64,000 nt of DNA from Advenella incenata (GTDB taxonomy: Bacteria > Pseudomonadota > Gammaproteobacteria > Burkholderiales > Burkholderiaceae_B). The stretch spans positions 1,784,139 through 1,848,138 of the forward strand of contig NZ_SHKO01000001.1 in NCBI RefSeq assembly GCF_004217095.1, written 5' to 3'. Within the stretch, counting starts at the first letter, position 1; every line of letters starts with the position of its first letter. A program made the position numbers and the translations under genes. Positions 26,484 through 35,761 of the stretch are shown here, piece after piece. Under the pieces are notes generated by a model, which was given only the letters and a program-made list of their open reading frames with translations, did no database searches and had not been told where the DNA came from.

Positions 26484-27698
26484 ATGTTAAGTGGTTTTCG
26501 AGTGCTGGACCTTACCTGGGTGCTGGGCGGGCCGTTCGCCAGCCAATTGCTTGCTCAGCTTGGAGCAGAAGTGATAAAGGTAGAACCTGTGGAGGGTGAC
26601 CTATCACGCAGGGTGTCCAGTCATTCGACGGTGTTCGAAGGAGATTCTGGATTTTTTCTCTCGGTGAACCGAGGTAAATCCAGTATCGCGCTGGACTTGA
26701 AATCTGAACAAGGCCGGGAAGTACTTTATGACCTTGTGCGGCAGTCCGATGCCATTATTTACGGCTTTGCCCCTGATGTGCCAAAACGTCTGGGCCTGGA
26801 TAAGCAGTCATTACTGGCTGTTAATCCAAAAATCGCGATAGGGCAGTTAATCGGCCTGCACGATGAAGGCCCTTATGGCAAAGCGCCCGCTTTTGATCTG
26901 GTGGTGCAAGCCATGAGCGGAGTCATGAGCATTACGGGAAACAAAGATGCTGAGCCCGTGCGGCTAGGCTATCAGGCCGCTGACCTGACCGGCGGGTTGT
27001 ATCTGGCGCTCGGTTGTGTAGGTCTCATGCTAAAGGCGTTGAAATCGGGTAGCGGCGACCTACTGCAGGTGTCGTTGCTCGATTGCCAGCTCGCGATGCT
27101 GACGTGGCAGGCGCAGAACTATTTTATTTCGGGTGTGATTCCAAAAGCCAATGGCGCCCGTCATCCTGTGATCGCTCCCAGCGATATTTATCCATGCGCC
27201 GACGAACAGTTTATTGCCCTGTCTCCGACAGGCCAGACATTCTGGGAGACGTTTTGCAGGGCAATTGATCGCGCCGACCTTGCCGATGATCCCAGATTTG
27301 ATCATCCGGTTCGCCGTATTGAGAATGTGGAAAGTCTGACGCGAGAGTTGAACCAGGTCTTTCGAACCAGAACGGCGGCGGATTGGGCGGCGCATTTGTT
27401 TGACAAGCGAGTGCCGGCCGCACTTGTCAATAATGTGGCACAGGCGACGTCTCAACCCCTGGCTCATGAGCGCAATATGGTCGAGGAACTGGTGCATCCC
27501 AGGACGCTGGCCACGTTGCGTTTTATGGGGAATCCTTTCAAGTATGAAGGCTCCAAGCCTGCTTCTTACCCGCCGGCATTGGGAGAGCATACGCGGAAAA
27601 TTCTGACTCAGGTTTGCGGATATGAGACCAGCCAGATTGATCAACTTATAAAAGCCAACATTATTTTTCAAGGAGCTATAAATGACAAGGCCCAGTGA
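26484..27698 (+). CDS. Family III (CaiB/BaiF) CoA-transferase
   Basis: A 404-residue class III CoA-transferase. N-terminal GFRVLDLTWVLGGPFASQLLAQLGAEVIKVEP, NRGKSSIALDLKSEQGR, and AFDLVVQAMSGVMSITG, whose Asp is the acyl-anhydride nucleophile position of the family, are present. It moves CoA from an acyl-CoA donor to a carboxylic acid. GGAG lies six bases before ATG 26484; upstream in-frame residues are not family-like. Its last 17 bases overlap the next gene. In context it is the acid-activating step of a hydratase-lyase pathway. Confidence 0.92.
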   Translation: MLSGFRVLDLTWVLGGPFASQLLAQLGAEVIKVEPVEGDLSRRVSSHSTVFEGDSGFFLSVNRGKSSIALDLKSEQGREVLYDLVRQSDAIIYGFAPDVPKRLGLDKQSLLAVNPKIAIGQLIGLHDEGPYGKAPAFDLVVQAMSGVMSITGNKDAEPVRLGYQAADLTGGLYLALGCVGLMLKALKSGSGDLLQVSLLDCQLAMLTWQAQNYFISGVIPKANGARHPVIAPSDIYPCADEQFIALSPTGQTFWETFCRAIDRADLADDPRFDHPVRRIENVESLTRELNQVFRTRTAADWAAHLFDKRVPAALVNNVAQATSQPLAHERNMVEELVHPRTLATLRFMGNPFKYEGSKPASYPPALGEHTRKILTQVCGYETSQIDQLIKANIIFQGAINDKAQ

Positions 27699-28131
27699 AG
27701 TGAAACCAAGGGAAGGCGAATTGCCTGGCGCGTTATATAAGGACTGGACGATAGGGCAGGAGTTCGATGCGCTGCCTTTCACGATTACGCAAGACATCGT
27801 GCAGGAGTACAAGTCAGTGGTAAATGCAGATGCGGAAAATTATGTGATTGACGGACGGCAAGCCGCCCCTCCTAACGTGGTGCTGGTATACATGATGGCG
27901 GTGATGTATCGGAAATACCCACCGCAGCAGGGTGGCATCATGATTGGAAATACGATTCAATTTCATCATCCTATCTGGGCCGATGAAGAAACGACGGTAG
28001 TGGGAACTGGTCGAGTCACTGACAAGTACGAACGTAAAGGGCTGAAGTATATAAAGTACGACGTCGAGTTCAAAACCCCGGAAGGACAGTTGCTGGTAGC
28101 GGTGAATCACACGTCCGCATTCCCTAGCTAA
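27682..28131 (+). CDS. FAS1-like/MaoC hot-dog dehydratase-domain protein
   Basis: A 149-residue single hot-dog protein of the kind that forms the non-catalytic N-terminal half of two-domain acyl-CoA hydratases: KDWTIGQEFDALPFTITQDIV, VVNADAENYVID, PNVVLVYMM, GNTIQFHHPIW and GLKYIKYDVEF. It lacks the catalytic D-x5-H of MaoC, which the next gene carries, so the two small proteins probably make a heteromeric hydratase. AGGAG precedes its ATG, which overlaps the CoA-transferase gene. Confidence 0.82.
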   Translation: MTRPSEVKPREGELPGALYKDWTIGQEFDALPFTITQDIVQEYKSVVNADAENYVIDGRQAAPPNVVLVYMMAVMYRKYPPQQGGIMIGNTIQFHHPIWADEETTVVGTGRVTDKYERKGLKYIKYDVEFKTPEGQLLVAVNHTSAFPS

Positions 28132-28179
28132 GTGAAATCCTAAATCAATAGTGTGTAAACCGCTTTAAGGTAACTGAAA

Positions 28180-28527
28180 ATGAGCAATCAAGAGCTAAAA
28201 AAAACCGTAAAACAGACGCAAACGTTGTTTGACAACTATGGAATCCTCAATGGCGATAATGACATTTTGCATTATGACGACGCGTATGCCAAAGAGCGAG
28301 GGTTTCGCGGGACGCTTGGGCATGGTCTGATGTATACGGCGTATGTTTGCGATCTTGCTGCGAAAAAGTTCGGCCGTGACTGGCATTATAGAGGCCGGAT
28401 TACGGTGAAGTACGTGCGAGGAGTGTGTCCCGGCGATGAGTTGGTGACAACGATTACCACGGACAATCAAGTGCATTGCAAGTCGCAATTTGAGACAACG
28501 CTTGTCGGTTCCGTTGAGCTGGCCTGA
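28180..28527 (+). CDS. MaoC-like acyl-CoA hydratase subunit
   Basis: A 115-residue hot-dog protein with the R-hydratase pattern: NGDNDILHYDDAYAKERGFRG followed by TLGHGLMYTAYV, giving the Asp/His catalytic dyad (D in GDND, H in HYDD region), and RITVKYVRGVCPGDEL. Predicted role is hydration of an unsaturated acyl-CoA, probably together with the preceding hot-dog protein. An AAGG-type site precedes the ATG. Confidence 0.85.
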   Translation: MSNQELKKTVKQTQTLFDNYGILNGDNDILHYDDAYAKERGFRGTLGHGLMYTAYVCDLAAKKFGRDWHYRGRITVKYVRGVCPGDELVTTITTDNQVHCKSQFETTLVGSVELA

Positions 28528-28531
28528 TGCC

Positions 28532-29311
28532 ATGGCAATGAAACCTTCTGCCCAACAACCCTATACGCGCACTGGCGCCTCGTTCACAAAAGAGGTCAAA
28601 GTGCGAGGCCGGAACTTAGCCAACGACTTGATGGGGGCCGCCAGTTTTACACAAATGCTGTATTTTCTGACCTGCGACCGTATGCCCACACGGGTCCAGT
28701 GCGAAGTTCTTGACGCGTGTCTGGTGACATTGATGGAACATGGAATGACTCCATCAGCAGTCATTACGCGACTCATGGCCATGAGCGTTCCACAGGAGGC
28801 TCAGGTAGCAATTTCTTCGGGGCTGCTGGCGATCGGCAGCGTTTATGCCGGTACCACCGAGCAATGTGCGGTGCTGTTGCTGGAAATTGAACAGCGGGTG
28901 AAAAAAGCAGAAGACGTCGATGCGGTACTGCAGGAGATCGTCGGGCGCTATAAACGGGAGAGGCGTGTGGTTCCAGGCTTTGGTCATGGTACGCATCAGC
29001 CTGACGATCCTCGCGCGCTAAAGTTGTTCAAAATCGCGTCCAAATTAGGTTGTTCTAACGGGTATGTGCGACTAATTCAATGTCTGGGTGACGAGGTGGA
29101 TAAACAATATGGCCGTCATATAACGATTAACGCTACAGGGGCGATTGCCGCGCTTTTATTGGCGATAGATGTGCCTGTTGCCGCCATAAGGGGGTATTCC
29201 GTCGTCTCGCGCGCCGCAGGCCTGGTTGGCCATTACCTGGAAGAGCTTGAAAACCCTTCTGGCAAAGCGATCTGGGCGGCTGCGAAACAGGCTGTTCCCT
29301 ACCGTGAATAG
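28532..29311 (+). CDS. Citrate-synthase-type lyase (citryl-CoA lyase-like)
   Basis: A 259-residue protein of the short citrate synthase family that is annotated as citryl-CoA lyase. Landmarks: MGAASFTQMLYFLTC, ISSGLLAIGSVYAGTTEQCAV, GFGHGTHQPDDPRA (the loop that holds the second catalytic His of citrate synthase) and GLVGHYLEE near the C-terminus. By my alignment the first His is Tyr (as the equivalent residue is Phe in ATP-citrate lyase) and the catalytic Asp position is Thr (INATGAIAALL), so activity may differ. It starts five bases after the MaoC stop. Predicted role is C-C cleavage of the hydrated CoA-thioester. Confidence 0.82.
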   Translation: MAMKPSAQQPYTRTGASFTKEVKVRGRNLANDLMGAASFTQMLYFLTCDRMPTRVQCEVLDACLVTLMEHGMTPSAVITRLMAMSVPQEAQVAISSGLLAIGSVYAGTTEQCAVLLLEIEQRVKKAEDVDAVLQEIVGRYKRERRVVPGFGHGTHQPDDPRALKLFKIASKLGCSNGYVRLIQCLGDEVDKQYGRHITINATGAIAALLLAIDVPVAAIRGYSVVSRAAGLVGHYLEELENPSGKAIWAAAKQAVPYRE

Positions 29312-29519
29312 GCCAAGAGTCTATCTGTTTTTCCGTCTGTGAAAAAGGGCGGCTTGATCCGGGGTAGGTGATGAATAATGCATAGAACTGCCAGCCAATA
29401 AGCCGCTTCACTGCTTTAAAGTGCAGGATCGGCAAAATTGCCGCCTTCAGCCACCTGCTACGATTGTTCGACAGATGGCATTCTAGCGACCGCTCCGGTC
29501 CATTTTCTGATTATGCTTG

Positions 29520-30524
29520 CTATTGAACGGTTGCTATGCCAGCTCGTTTGATGACGTCGCGCCATTTTTGCGTATCAGATTGAATAAGATCGGAGAATGC
29601 TTCAGGTGAACTGCCAATTGCTTCGCCGCCAATGGTTGCCATGATCTTTTGCTTGACCTCGGGATCAATCACAATGTCGTGAATCGTTGAGCTCAAACGG
29701 TTTACGATCTTTGGCGGCGTGCCCTTGGGTGCAATTAATCCATACCATACCGAAGCTTCGTAACCGGGAAGGTTCCCGGCTTCGGCCACCGTAGGAATTT
29801 CAGGGTGACCTGAAAGGCGTTGCTTAGATGTTACGCCAAGAATCCGCACTTTTCCCGTTTCGGAAAACGGCAGCAGGTCATTGCCGAAAACGACTTGGAT
29901 AATGCCAGACGAAAGGTCGGTGTTACGGGCTGAGGTGGCTTTATATGGGATCTGGAGCATATTGATATTGGCCATGTCATTAAACAATTCCCCAGCCAAA
30001 TGTGATGAAGTGCCGTTTCCCGAGGAACCATAGTTCAGTTTACCTGGCTTTTGTTTAGCCAGTTTTATAAGATCTTTTACTGACGCAACAGGTAGATTGA
30101 CATTGGTGCCAAGAAAGAACGGTGTTGAAGCAACAATCGTGATGGGCTCGAAATCCTTGATAGGGTCATACTTAAGGTTGGGCATGATGGTTGGATTGAT
30201 TGACAAGGTAGTCACGGTCGCCATCAGTATCGTATATCCATCAGCCGTTGCTCGGGCTACATGTTCGGCGGCAAGCGCCGTACTGGCTCCTGGGCGGTTT
30301 TCAACCACTATCGGCTGCCCAAGCTTTGCCCCCAGTTGCTCTGCCACGATGCGAGAGAGGGTGTCGGCCGCTCCGCCTGCGGCATGTGCTGATACCAATC
30401 GAATGGGTTTAGTCGGATAATCTTGTCCAAGAACAATACCGGAGTTGATAGCCAAAATGACTGCTACGGCTAGTGTTGGGAAGTTTGGAATGATCCGGCT
30501 GGGTGTTTTATTTTGATCGCGCAT
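29520..30524 (-). CDS. Bug family periplasmic solute receptor
   Basis: A 334-residue Bug receptor with a longer than usual N-terminus (RDQNKTPSRIIPNFPTLAVA) before the signal core. Marks: YPTKPIRLVSAHAAGGAADTL, VVENRPGASTALAAE, ADGYTILMA, KLNYGSSGNGTSSHLAGE. CAGGAGACA precedes ATG 30524. It converges with the CoA-transferase operon and may supply its substrate, but it has its own promoter. Confidence 0.92.
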   Translation of the reverse strand: MRDQNKTPSRIIPNFPTLAVAVILAINSGIVLGQDYPTKPIRLVSAHAAGGAADTLSRIVAEQLGAKLGQPIVVENRPGASTALAAEHVARATADGYTILMATVTTLSINPTIMPNLKYDPIKDFEPITIVASTPFFLGTNVNLPVASVKDLIKLAKQKPGKLNYGSSGNGTSSHLAGELFNDMANINMLQIPYKATSARNTDLSSGIIQVVFGNDLLPFSETGKVRILGVTSKQRLSGHPEIPTVAEAGNLPGYEASVWYGLIAPKGTPPKIVNRLSSTIHDIVIDPEVKQKIMATIGGEAIGSSPEAFSDLIQSDTQKWRDVIKRAGIATVQ

Positions 30525-30854
30525 TGTCTCCTGTTCTCCAGTGAAGCGGCTGCTTGTATTAATAACAGCGCTGATTTGCCATATATCCCGGGCTTTATTG
30601 GTCAATAGTCATGGTAGAGAGTACCGGGGTGTGCTGCAAACGAATTTTATGCAGTGACTTGTTAGTTTTTTGCATACGAAGATTTCGCGGTCTTTCGGTC
30701 GGCATTCCTCCCTTACTGACCATGTAAGCAAGGTTTCTCCGCTATCTTGACGCACGGCTGAACGATAACCGCGGTTGCAATATCTCCGCCTGGCCACAAT
30801 CGATTGTCTTTGACTTGTCCAGTCAGTAAGATACCGTGATGTAAAGGAGTGGCT
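30525..30854. other. Divergent control region
   Basis: 330 bases between the Bug gene and the ABC transporter gene. I see no gene and no convincing promoter boxes beyond the AAAGGAG ribosome site of the transporter at 30843-30849. Confidence 0.4.
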
Positions 30855-33800
30855 ATGTACTTTGACTATCGTCTGTGGATCATGACCGCCGGCTTGCGCA
30901 CCCGCATGTTCGGTGGGGTAATGCTTGGCCTGCTGGCCTTGCTCGCGGGCATCGCCCGTTACGTTTTTCTGGGTCAATTATTGTCCCGCGTGTTCGATCA
31001 GCAACCCTGGCAGCAATGGGTGGCGCCAGCGTTGTATGCGGTTGCCATGATACTGCTGCGCGCCTGGCTCGATCATCTACGAACTATAGAAGCTAACCGG
31101 TCCGCGGCCAGGATTCAGCTTACTTTGCGTGCAGGTCTATATGATCGCATTGTCGATCTGGGACCAGCATGGCTTGGTAGCCAGCGTACCGGTGGTGTCA
31201 TGTTGAGTGTCATCGATGGTGTGGAGCAATTGCAGACCTTTTTTGGTCGCTATTTACCTCAGGTCGCCATTTCGCTCATTGCACCCATTGCTATCTTTGC
31301 CGTGATCGCGTTCTGGGACGTGCCAACGGCATCAGTATTGCTTGTTGCGGCGCTTTTCTCGTTGTTGGCCCCGGCGGCAGTCCATGCCCTGGACCGGCGT
31401 GCCAGCCGCGAGCGCGCGCAGGCACTCAGGGAGTTCGGAGAAGATTTTCTGGATGCCATGCAGGGCTTGCCTACGCTCAAAGCCTTTGGACAAGGAAAAA
31501 GTTTTGGCCTGCGGCTGGCTGAGCGAGCACGGCATTTGTCAGACAAGACATTTTGGGTGCTGTCGGTTAGCGTTCTCACGCGGGGCATGAGCGACCTGGG
31601 TGTTGCCATGGGAGCCGCGATTGCCATCGCGGTGGGCGCAACTCGCGTGGTCCAGGGTGAGATGAGCCTGGAAGCGCTTCTGATTGTGTTGATGGCGGGT
31701 ACCGAAATTTTTCGCCCACTGCGCGACCTGCGCTCGGTATTGCACCAGGGCATGCTTGGGCAGTCGGCGGCGGCCAGTATTCATGAGCTTAACGATGCGC
31801 GTCGCGTCAAGACAGCATCCGAGCGGGCAATGTCACCGACGGATCTGGAGCCGCATATCCGATTTGATAATGTGACCTTCGCATATCAGCCCGAGCGCAT
31901 AGCACACCGTGAGCTGAGCTTCGAAATAGCTGCTGGGCAGCGCATTGGTGTCGTCGGACCTAGTGGCGCAGGTAAATCCACCCTTGTTCGATTGCTCTTG
32001 CGCGAAGTGACGCCGCAGAGCGGGCACATATACTTGGGTGGCTATGACGTCCGTGATCTCTCCGAAGAGGCATTGCTATCGCGCATTGCCCTGGTTAGTC
32101 AGGACATTACCTTGTTTCACGGCACCTTGAGCGAGAATATACGGTTGGGCCGTCCCGATGCGACGCATGAACAGGTGCGCGCGGCCGCCCGATCGGCCAA
32201 TATCGACACATTCATTATGACTTTGCCTGATGGTTACGAGACGCAGGTGGGTGATCGTGGACTTCAACTGTCTGGCGGGCAGCGGCAGCGTGTCGGTATT
32301 GCCCGTGCGCTGTTGCGGGACGCGCCGATTCTCATCCTGGACGAGGCGCTGTCATCGGTCGACTCCCAGAACGAGTTCCTGATCCAGGAGGCGCTGGACC
32401 GGCTCATGGCCGGAAGAACCACACTGATCCTGGCGCACCGTCTGGCCAGTGTGATTAATGCCGATAGAATCCTGGTGCTGGATCATGGGCGGATTGTTGA
32501 GTCTGGATCCCACAAGGCATTGATGCAGCAAGAGGGGCTGTACTATCGATTGATGCGGGAGCAGACCAGTGTTAGCCAGATCTCGGAAAAGTCCGATACG
32601 CAGGCTGACCCTATAGCGCCACCAAACCGCCCCAACGGTCCCAAACCACGACCACTGGAGGAAGATGCCGCCAGGGTGGGGTGGCCAGATGTACTGGCTA
32701 CGTTGCTGTCGGTGGTCAAGCCCTGGCGGCTGACGCTGGTGGCAACCATCCTGCTCGGCGTGGCACGGGTTGCCGCTTTTATCGGCGTGGGCGTGCTCAG
32801 TGCACTTGTTGTCGCCGCTCTGCGCAATGGCCAGCCAACGCAGATGCTGGTCATTGCATTGCTGATTGTCGCGCCGCTGGCCGCGCTATTTCATTGGTTG
32901 GAGTCCTGGCTCGCGCATGCGATGGCTTATAAATTGCTGGCCAACATGCGGATCGATTTGTATGACAAGCTCGAGCAGCTTGCGCCCGCGTATCTGCTGG
33001 AACGTCGCTCAGGGGATCTGGTATCCCTGGCCACGCAGGACGTGGAAATGATTGAATATTTTTATGCCCATACCATCGCGCCGGCGATTGTATCGGTGCT
33101 TGTGCCTGCTACCGTACTCGGGTTTCTGGCAATCTATAGCTGGCCGATCGCTCTGGCCTTGCTGCCATTTCTGGCGTATGCGCTGCTGTCTCCGGTGCGC
33201 AGCAGACGACGGATTGACGCGCTGGGGGAACAGGCCCGTCAGTCCCTTGGCCAAATGAGTGCGCACCTGACCGACACCATCCAGGGGATGGCCGATCTGA
33301 CCGCCTTTCAGGCTACCGCACGTCGGCGCGAGCAGTTTTTGGATATTGCTCAATCATACAGCCGCCAGCGGCAAGCCATCTTGAATGATTTATCGGCCCA
33401 GAGCGCCTGGTTCGAGTTGGCGATGGGGCTGGGTGGATTGGCGGTTGCCGTTACCGGCGCCTTGCTGGCCAATGCCGGAGCGCTTGATCCGACCATGGTC
33501 CCATTGCTGGTGCTCGTGGCGGTTGCCACGTTTCTGCCCGTATCCGAAATATCACAGGTCAGTCGCCAGTTGGCTGATACGGTGGCCGCCAGTCGGCGGC
33601 TGCATGTGGTGCATCAGGAGCCCGTTCCTGTCAGAAATGGGCCGGCCCGGCTCGTGCCCACACCGCAAGGACTATCGATCAACTTCGATAAGGTGGGCTT
33701 TCGGTATACGCCGGTCTCGCGCCTTACTCTGGATGCCCTATCCTTTTCGCTTGCGCCCGGTACGACTACCGCACTGGTAGGCGCTTCCGGGGCTGGCAAA

Positions 33801-34409
33801 AGCACAATTGCCAACTTGCTGCTGCGATTTTGGGACGTTAGTGCCGGAGCAATTCGGATCGGTGGCACCGACATCCGCCAACTCGAACTGGATAACCTGA
33901 GAGACCATGTTGCCCTGGTTACACAGGACACCTATTTGTTTAACGATACGCTGCTAGCAAACATCCGGCTCGCCCGTCCTGATGCAAGTGAAGCCGAGGT
34001 ACGTGAAGCGCTGGCCTCTGCTGCGTTATCAGCGTTCGTTGCCTCGCTGCCGCAAGGTCTGGACACGCTCGTTGGTGAGCGCGGCACGCAGCTGTCCGGA
34101 GGGCAACGACAGCGTATTGCCATTGCACGTGCCTTTTTGAAGAACGCGCCCATTTTGATACTGGATGAGGCAACGTCGCATTTGGATAGTCTGAGTGAAA
34201 TGCAGGTACGGGATGCGCTCACTTTGCTGATGCGTGAGCGTACCACCCTGATCATTGCGCACCGGCTCTCGACCATTCGCGAGGCAGATCAAATCCTGGT
34301 TCTGGATGATGGCAAACTGGTGGAGCAGGGGACGCATGATTCGTTGCTTACCCAATATGGACCTTACGCACGCCTGATCCAGCATCAGGAACAGGGTATT
34401 GCCGGGTGA
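30855..34409 (+). CDS. Fused two-unit ABC exporter, CydDC-like
   Basis: A 1184-residue protein made of two complete half-transporters in one chain: membrane domain 1 (about 1-320), ATPase 1 (about 330-570: GPSGAGKST, LSGGQRQRVGIARALL, ILILDEALSSVD), a Pro-rich linker (PPNRPNGPKPRP), membrane domain 2 (about 620-930) and ATPase 2 (GASGAGKST, LSGGQRQRIAIARAFL, ILILDEATSHLD). Both ATP sites look intact. The order and length resemble CydD followed by CydC, the exporter of cysteine/glutathione needed for cytochrome bd assembly; no cydAB is nearby. Lipid or peptide export cannot be excluded. AAAGGAG lies five bases before ATG 30855. Confidence 0.88.
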   Translation: MYFDYRLWIMTAGLRTRMFGGVMLGLLALLAGIARYVFLGQLLSRVFDQQPWQQWVAPALYAVAMILLRAWLDHLRTIEANRSAARIQLTLRAGLYDRIVDLGPAWLGSQRTGGVMLSVIDGVEQLQTFFGRYLPQVAISLIAPIAIFAVIAFWDVPTASVLLVAALFSLLAPAAVHALDRRASRERAQALREFGEDFLDAMQGLPTLKAFGQGKSFGLRLAERARHLSDKTFWVLSVSVLTRGMSDLGVAMGAAIAIAVGATRVVQGEMSLEALLIVLMAGTEIFRPLRDLRSVLHQGMLGQSAAASIHELNDARRVKTASERAMSPTDLEPHIRFDNVTFAYQPERIAHRELSFEIAAGQRIGVVGPSGAGKSTLVRLLLREVTPQSGHIYLGGYDVRDLSEEALLSRIALVSQDITLFHGTLSENIRLGRPDATHEQVRAAARSANIDTFIMTLPDGYETQVGDRGLQLSGGQRQRVGIARALLRDAPILILDEALSSVDSQNEFLIQEALDRLMAGRTTLILAHRLASVINADRILVLDHGRIVESGSHKALMQQEGLYYRLMREQTSVSQISEKSDTQADPIAPPNRPNGPKPRPLEEDAARVGWPDVLATLLSVVKPWRLTLVATILLGVARVAAFIGVGVLSALVVAALRNGQPTQMLVIALLIVAPLAALFHWLESWLAHAMAYKLLANMRIDLYDKLEQLAPAYLLERRSGDLVSLATQDVEMIEYFYAHTIAPAIVSVLVPATVLGFLAIYSWPIALALLPFLAYALLSPVRSRRRIDALGEQARQSLGQMSAHLTDTIQGMADLTAFQATARRREQFLDIAQSYSRQRQAILNDLSAQSAWFELAMGLGGLAVAVTGALLANAGALDPTMVPLLVLVAVATFLPVSEISQVSRQLADTVAASRRLHVVHQEPVPVRNGPARLVPTPQGLSINFDKVGFRYTPVSRLTLDALSFSLAPGTTTALVGASGAGKSTIANLLLRFWDVSAGAIRIGGTDIRQLELDNLRDHVALVTQDTYLFNDTLLANIRLARPDASEAEVREALASAALSAFVASLPQGLDTLVGERGTQLSGGQRQRIAIARAFLKNAPILILDEATSHLDSLSEMQVRDALTLLMRERTTLIIAHRLSTIREADQILVLDDGKLVEQGTHDSLLTQYGPYARLIQHQEQGIAG

Positions 34410-34697
34410 AGCGGGTTGCAGCGTGGTAATGCAAGCGGGAAGAAGCCAGTAAGCAAGACTGCGAATTTTCGGCCGGGTCAATAGCGTAGCAGCCTTGCTT
34501 ACCTGGACGGTTCTGCCGCTTCCGATTGACGAATGCGTTCCAGAGCCGATTAAGCGGGTGGTTGTTGACCCATCGCCAGGCCGTCGGGCCCACTTGGGGG
34601 CATAAGAGAGGAAAAACTAACCTGTCTTCGATACGCTATCGACGGTTTGGAGAGGCATGCGCCACACAGGGAGGGTCAACGTGTAATGCAGGGTGCT

Positions 34698-35672
34698 TTA
34701 TTCTATTTTGATATTGGCCTTGCGAATCACTTTTGCCCAGCGCGCTTGCTCCGATGCAATATATTTCTGGAACGCTTCGGGATTCTGGTAGGCCGGATCA
34801 GTTCCCTGCTTGACGAATCGCGAGGCAAGGTCCGGATTGGCCAATGCCTTATCGACTTCGCGGGTCAAGGTGTTGATGACCGACTGCGGCGTGCCTGCAG
34901 GCGCAAACAAGCCTTGCCAGCCGTAGATGGTTAAATCTGGGTAGCCAGCTTCCTTCATTGTGGGCACGTCCGGAAGCGCGGGTGTTCGCTTTTCTCCAGT
35001 AATAGCGAGCGCGCGCGCTCGACCGCCGGTGACCTGTGGCAGAACCACATTTACGCCATCAACGACCAGTTGTACCTCATTGGCCGCCAGGGCGGTGACG
35101 GACGGGGCGCTACCCTTGTATGGCACGTGCGTGAGTGATATGCCCGTTTGAATTTTGAGCAGTTCCACCGCCAGGTGATTGATGTTGCCGCTGCCCCCAG
35201 AACCGAAGAACATGGCGTTAGGCTTGCTTTTGGCCAACTCGATGAACTGCTTGATATTTGACGCCGGCGCTTTGGACGGCACAGCGGCGAGCAGTGGCGT
35301 CACCACCAAACGTGCCACGGGCACCAATTTTTTGACAGCGTCGGCGGCCTGCTTGGGGTACAGCAGCGGGTTTGCAGTCAGCATCCCGACATTTCCCATC
35401 AGTAGCACATATCCGTCAGGGCGGGCATGAGAGATATATTCCATGGCTATATTGCCTGCCGCGCCTGCGCGGTTCTCGACAATTACCTGTTGCTTCAACT
35501 GTTTGCCAAGACGGTCCGCGAGCTGGCGCGCAACCATGTCTACACCGCCTCCCGGGGGAAATCCTACGATCAGGGTAATCGGCTTGTCGGGATAGGGTTG
35601 ACCGAGCGCCGGCGCTGCGACCAGGATAAATGCGCTGCTGATACTTGCCATCAATAATTTCATTCGCTTCAT
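34698..35672 (-). CDS. Bug family periplasmic solute receptor
   Basis: A 324-residue Bug receptor with signal MKRMKLLMASISSAFILVAA cut near ALGQP. Marks: YPDKPITLIVGFPPGGGVDMVA, VIVENRAGAAGNIAME, ARPDGYVLLMG, FFGSGGSGNINHLAVE. Ends with a Lys/Ile-rich tail. It is the third gene after the sulfatase and GntR genes on the same strand; 89 bases separate it from gntR, so one transcript is plausible. The ligand may be the compound handled by the sulfatase. Confidence 0.92.
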   Translation of the reverse strand: MKRMKLLMASISSAFILVAAPALGQPYPDKPITLIVGFPPGGGVDMVARQLADRLGKQLKQQVIVENRAGAAGNIAMEYISHARPDGYVLLMGNVGMLTANPLLYPKQAADAVKKLVPVARLVVTPLLAAVPSKAPASNIKQFIELAKSKPNAMFFGSGGSGNINHLAVELLKIQTGISLTHVPYKGSAPSVTALAANEVQLVVDGVNVVLPQVTGGRARALAITGEKRTPALPDVPTMKEAGYPDLTIYGWQGLFAPAGTPQSVINTLTREVDKALANPDLASRFVKQGTDPAYQNPEAFQKYIASEQARWAKVIRKANIKIE

Positions 35673-35761
35673 TTCAAGTGTCTCCTCTTGTTTTTGGCAT
35701 CTTGGTACAGCGTCTGGAAATCAGTGCTTAAGTCCGGCAGTTAGGGGCGCTCGTATCGATA

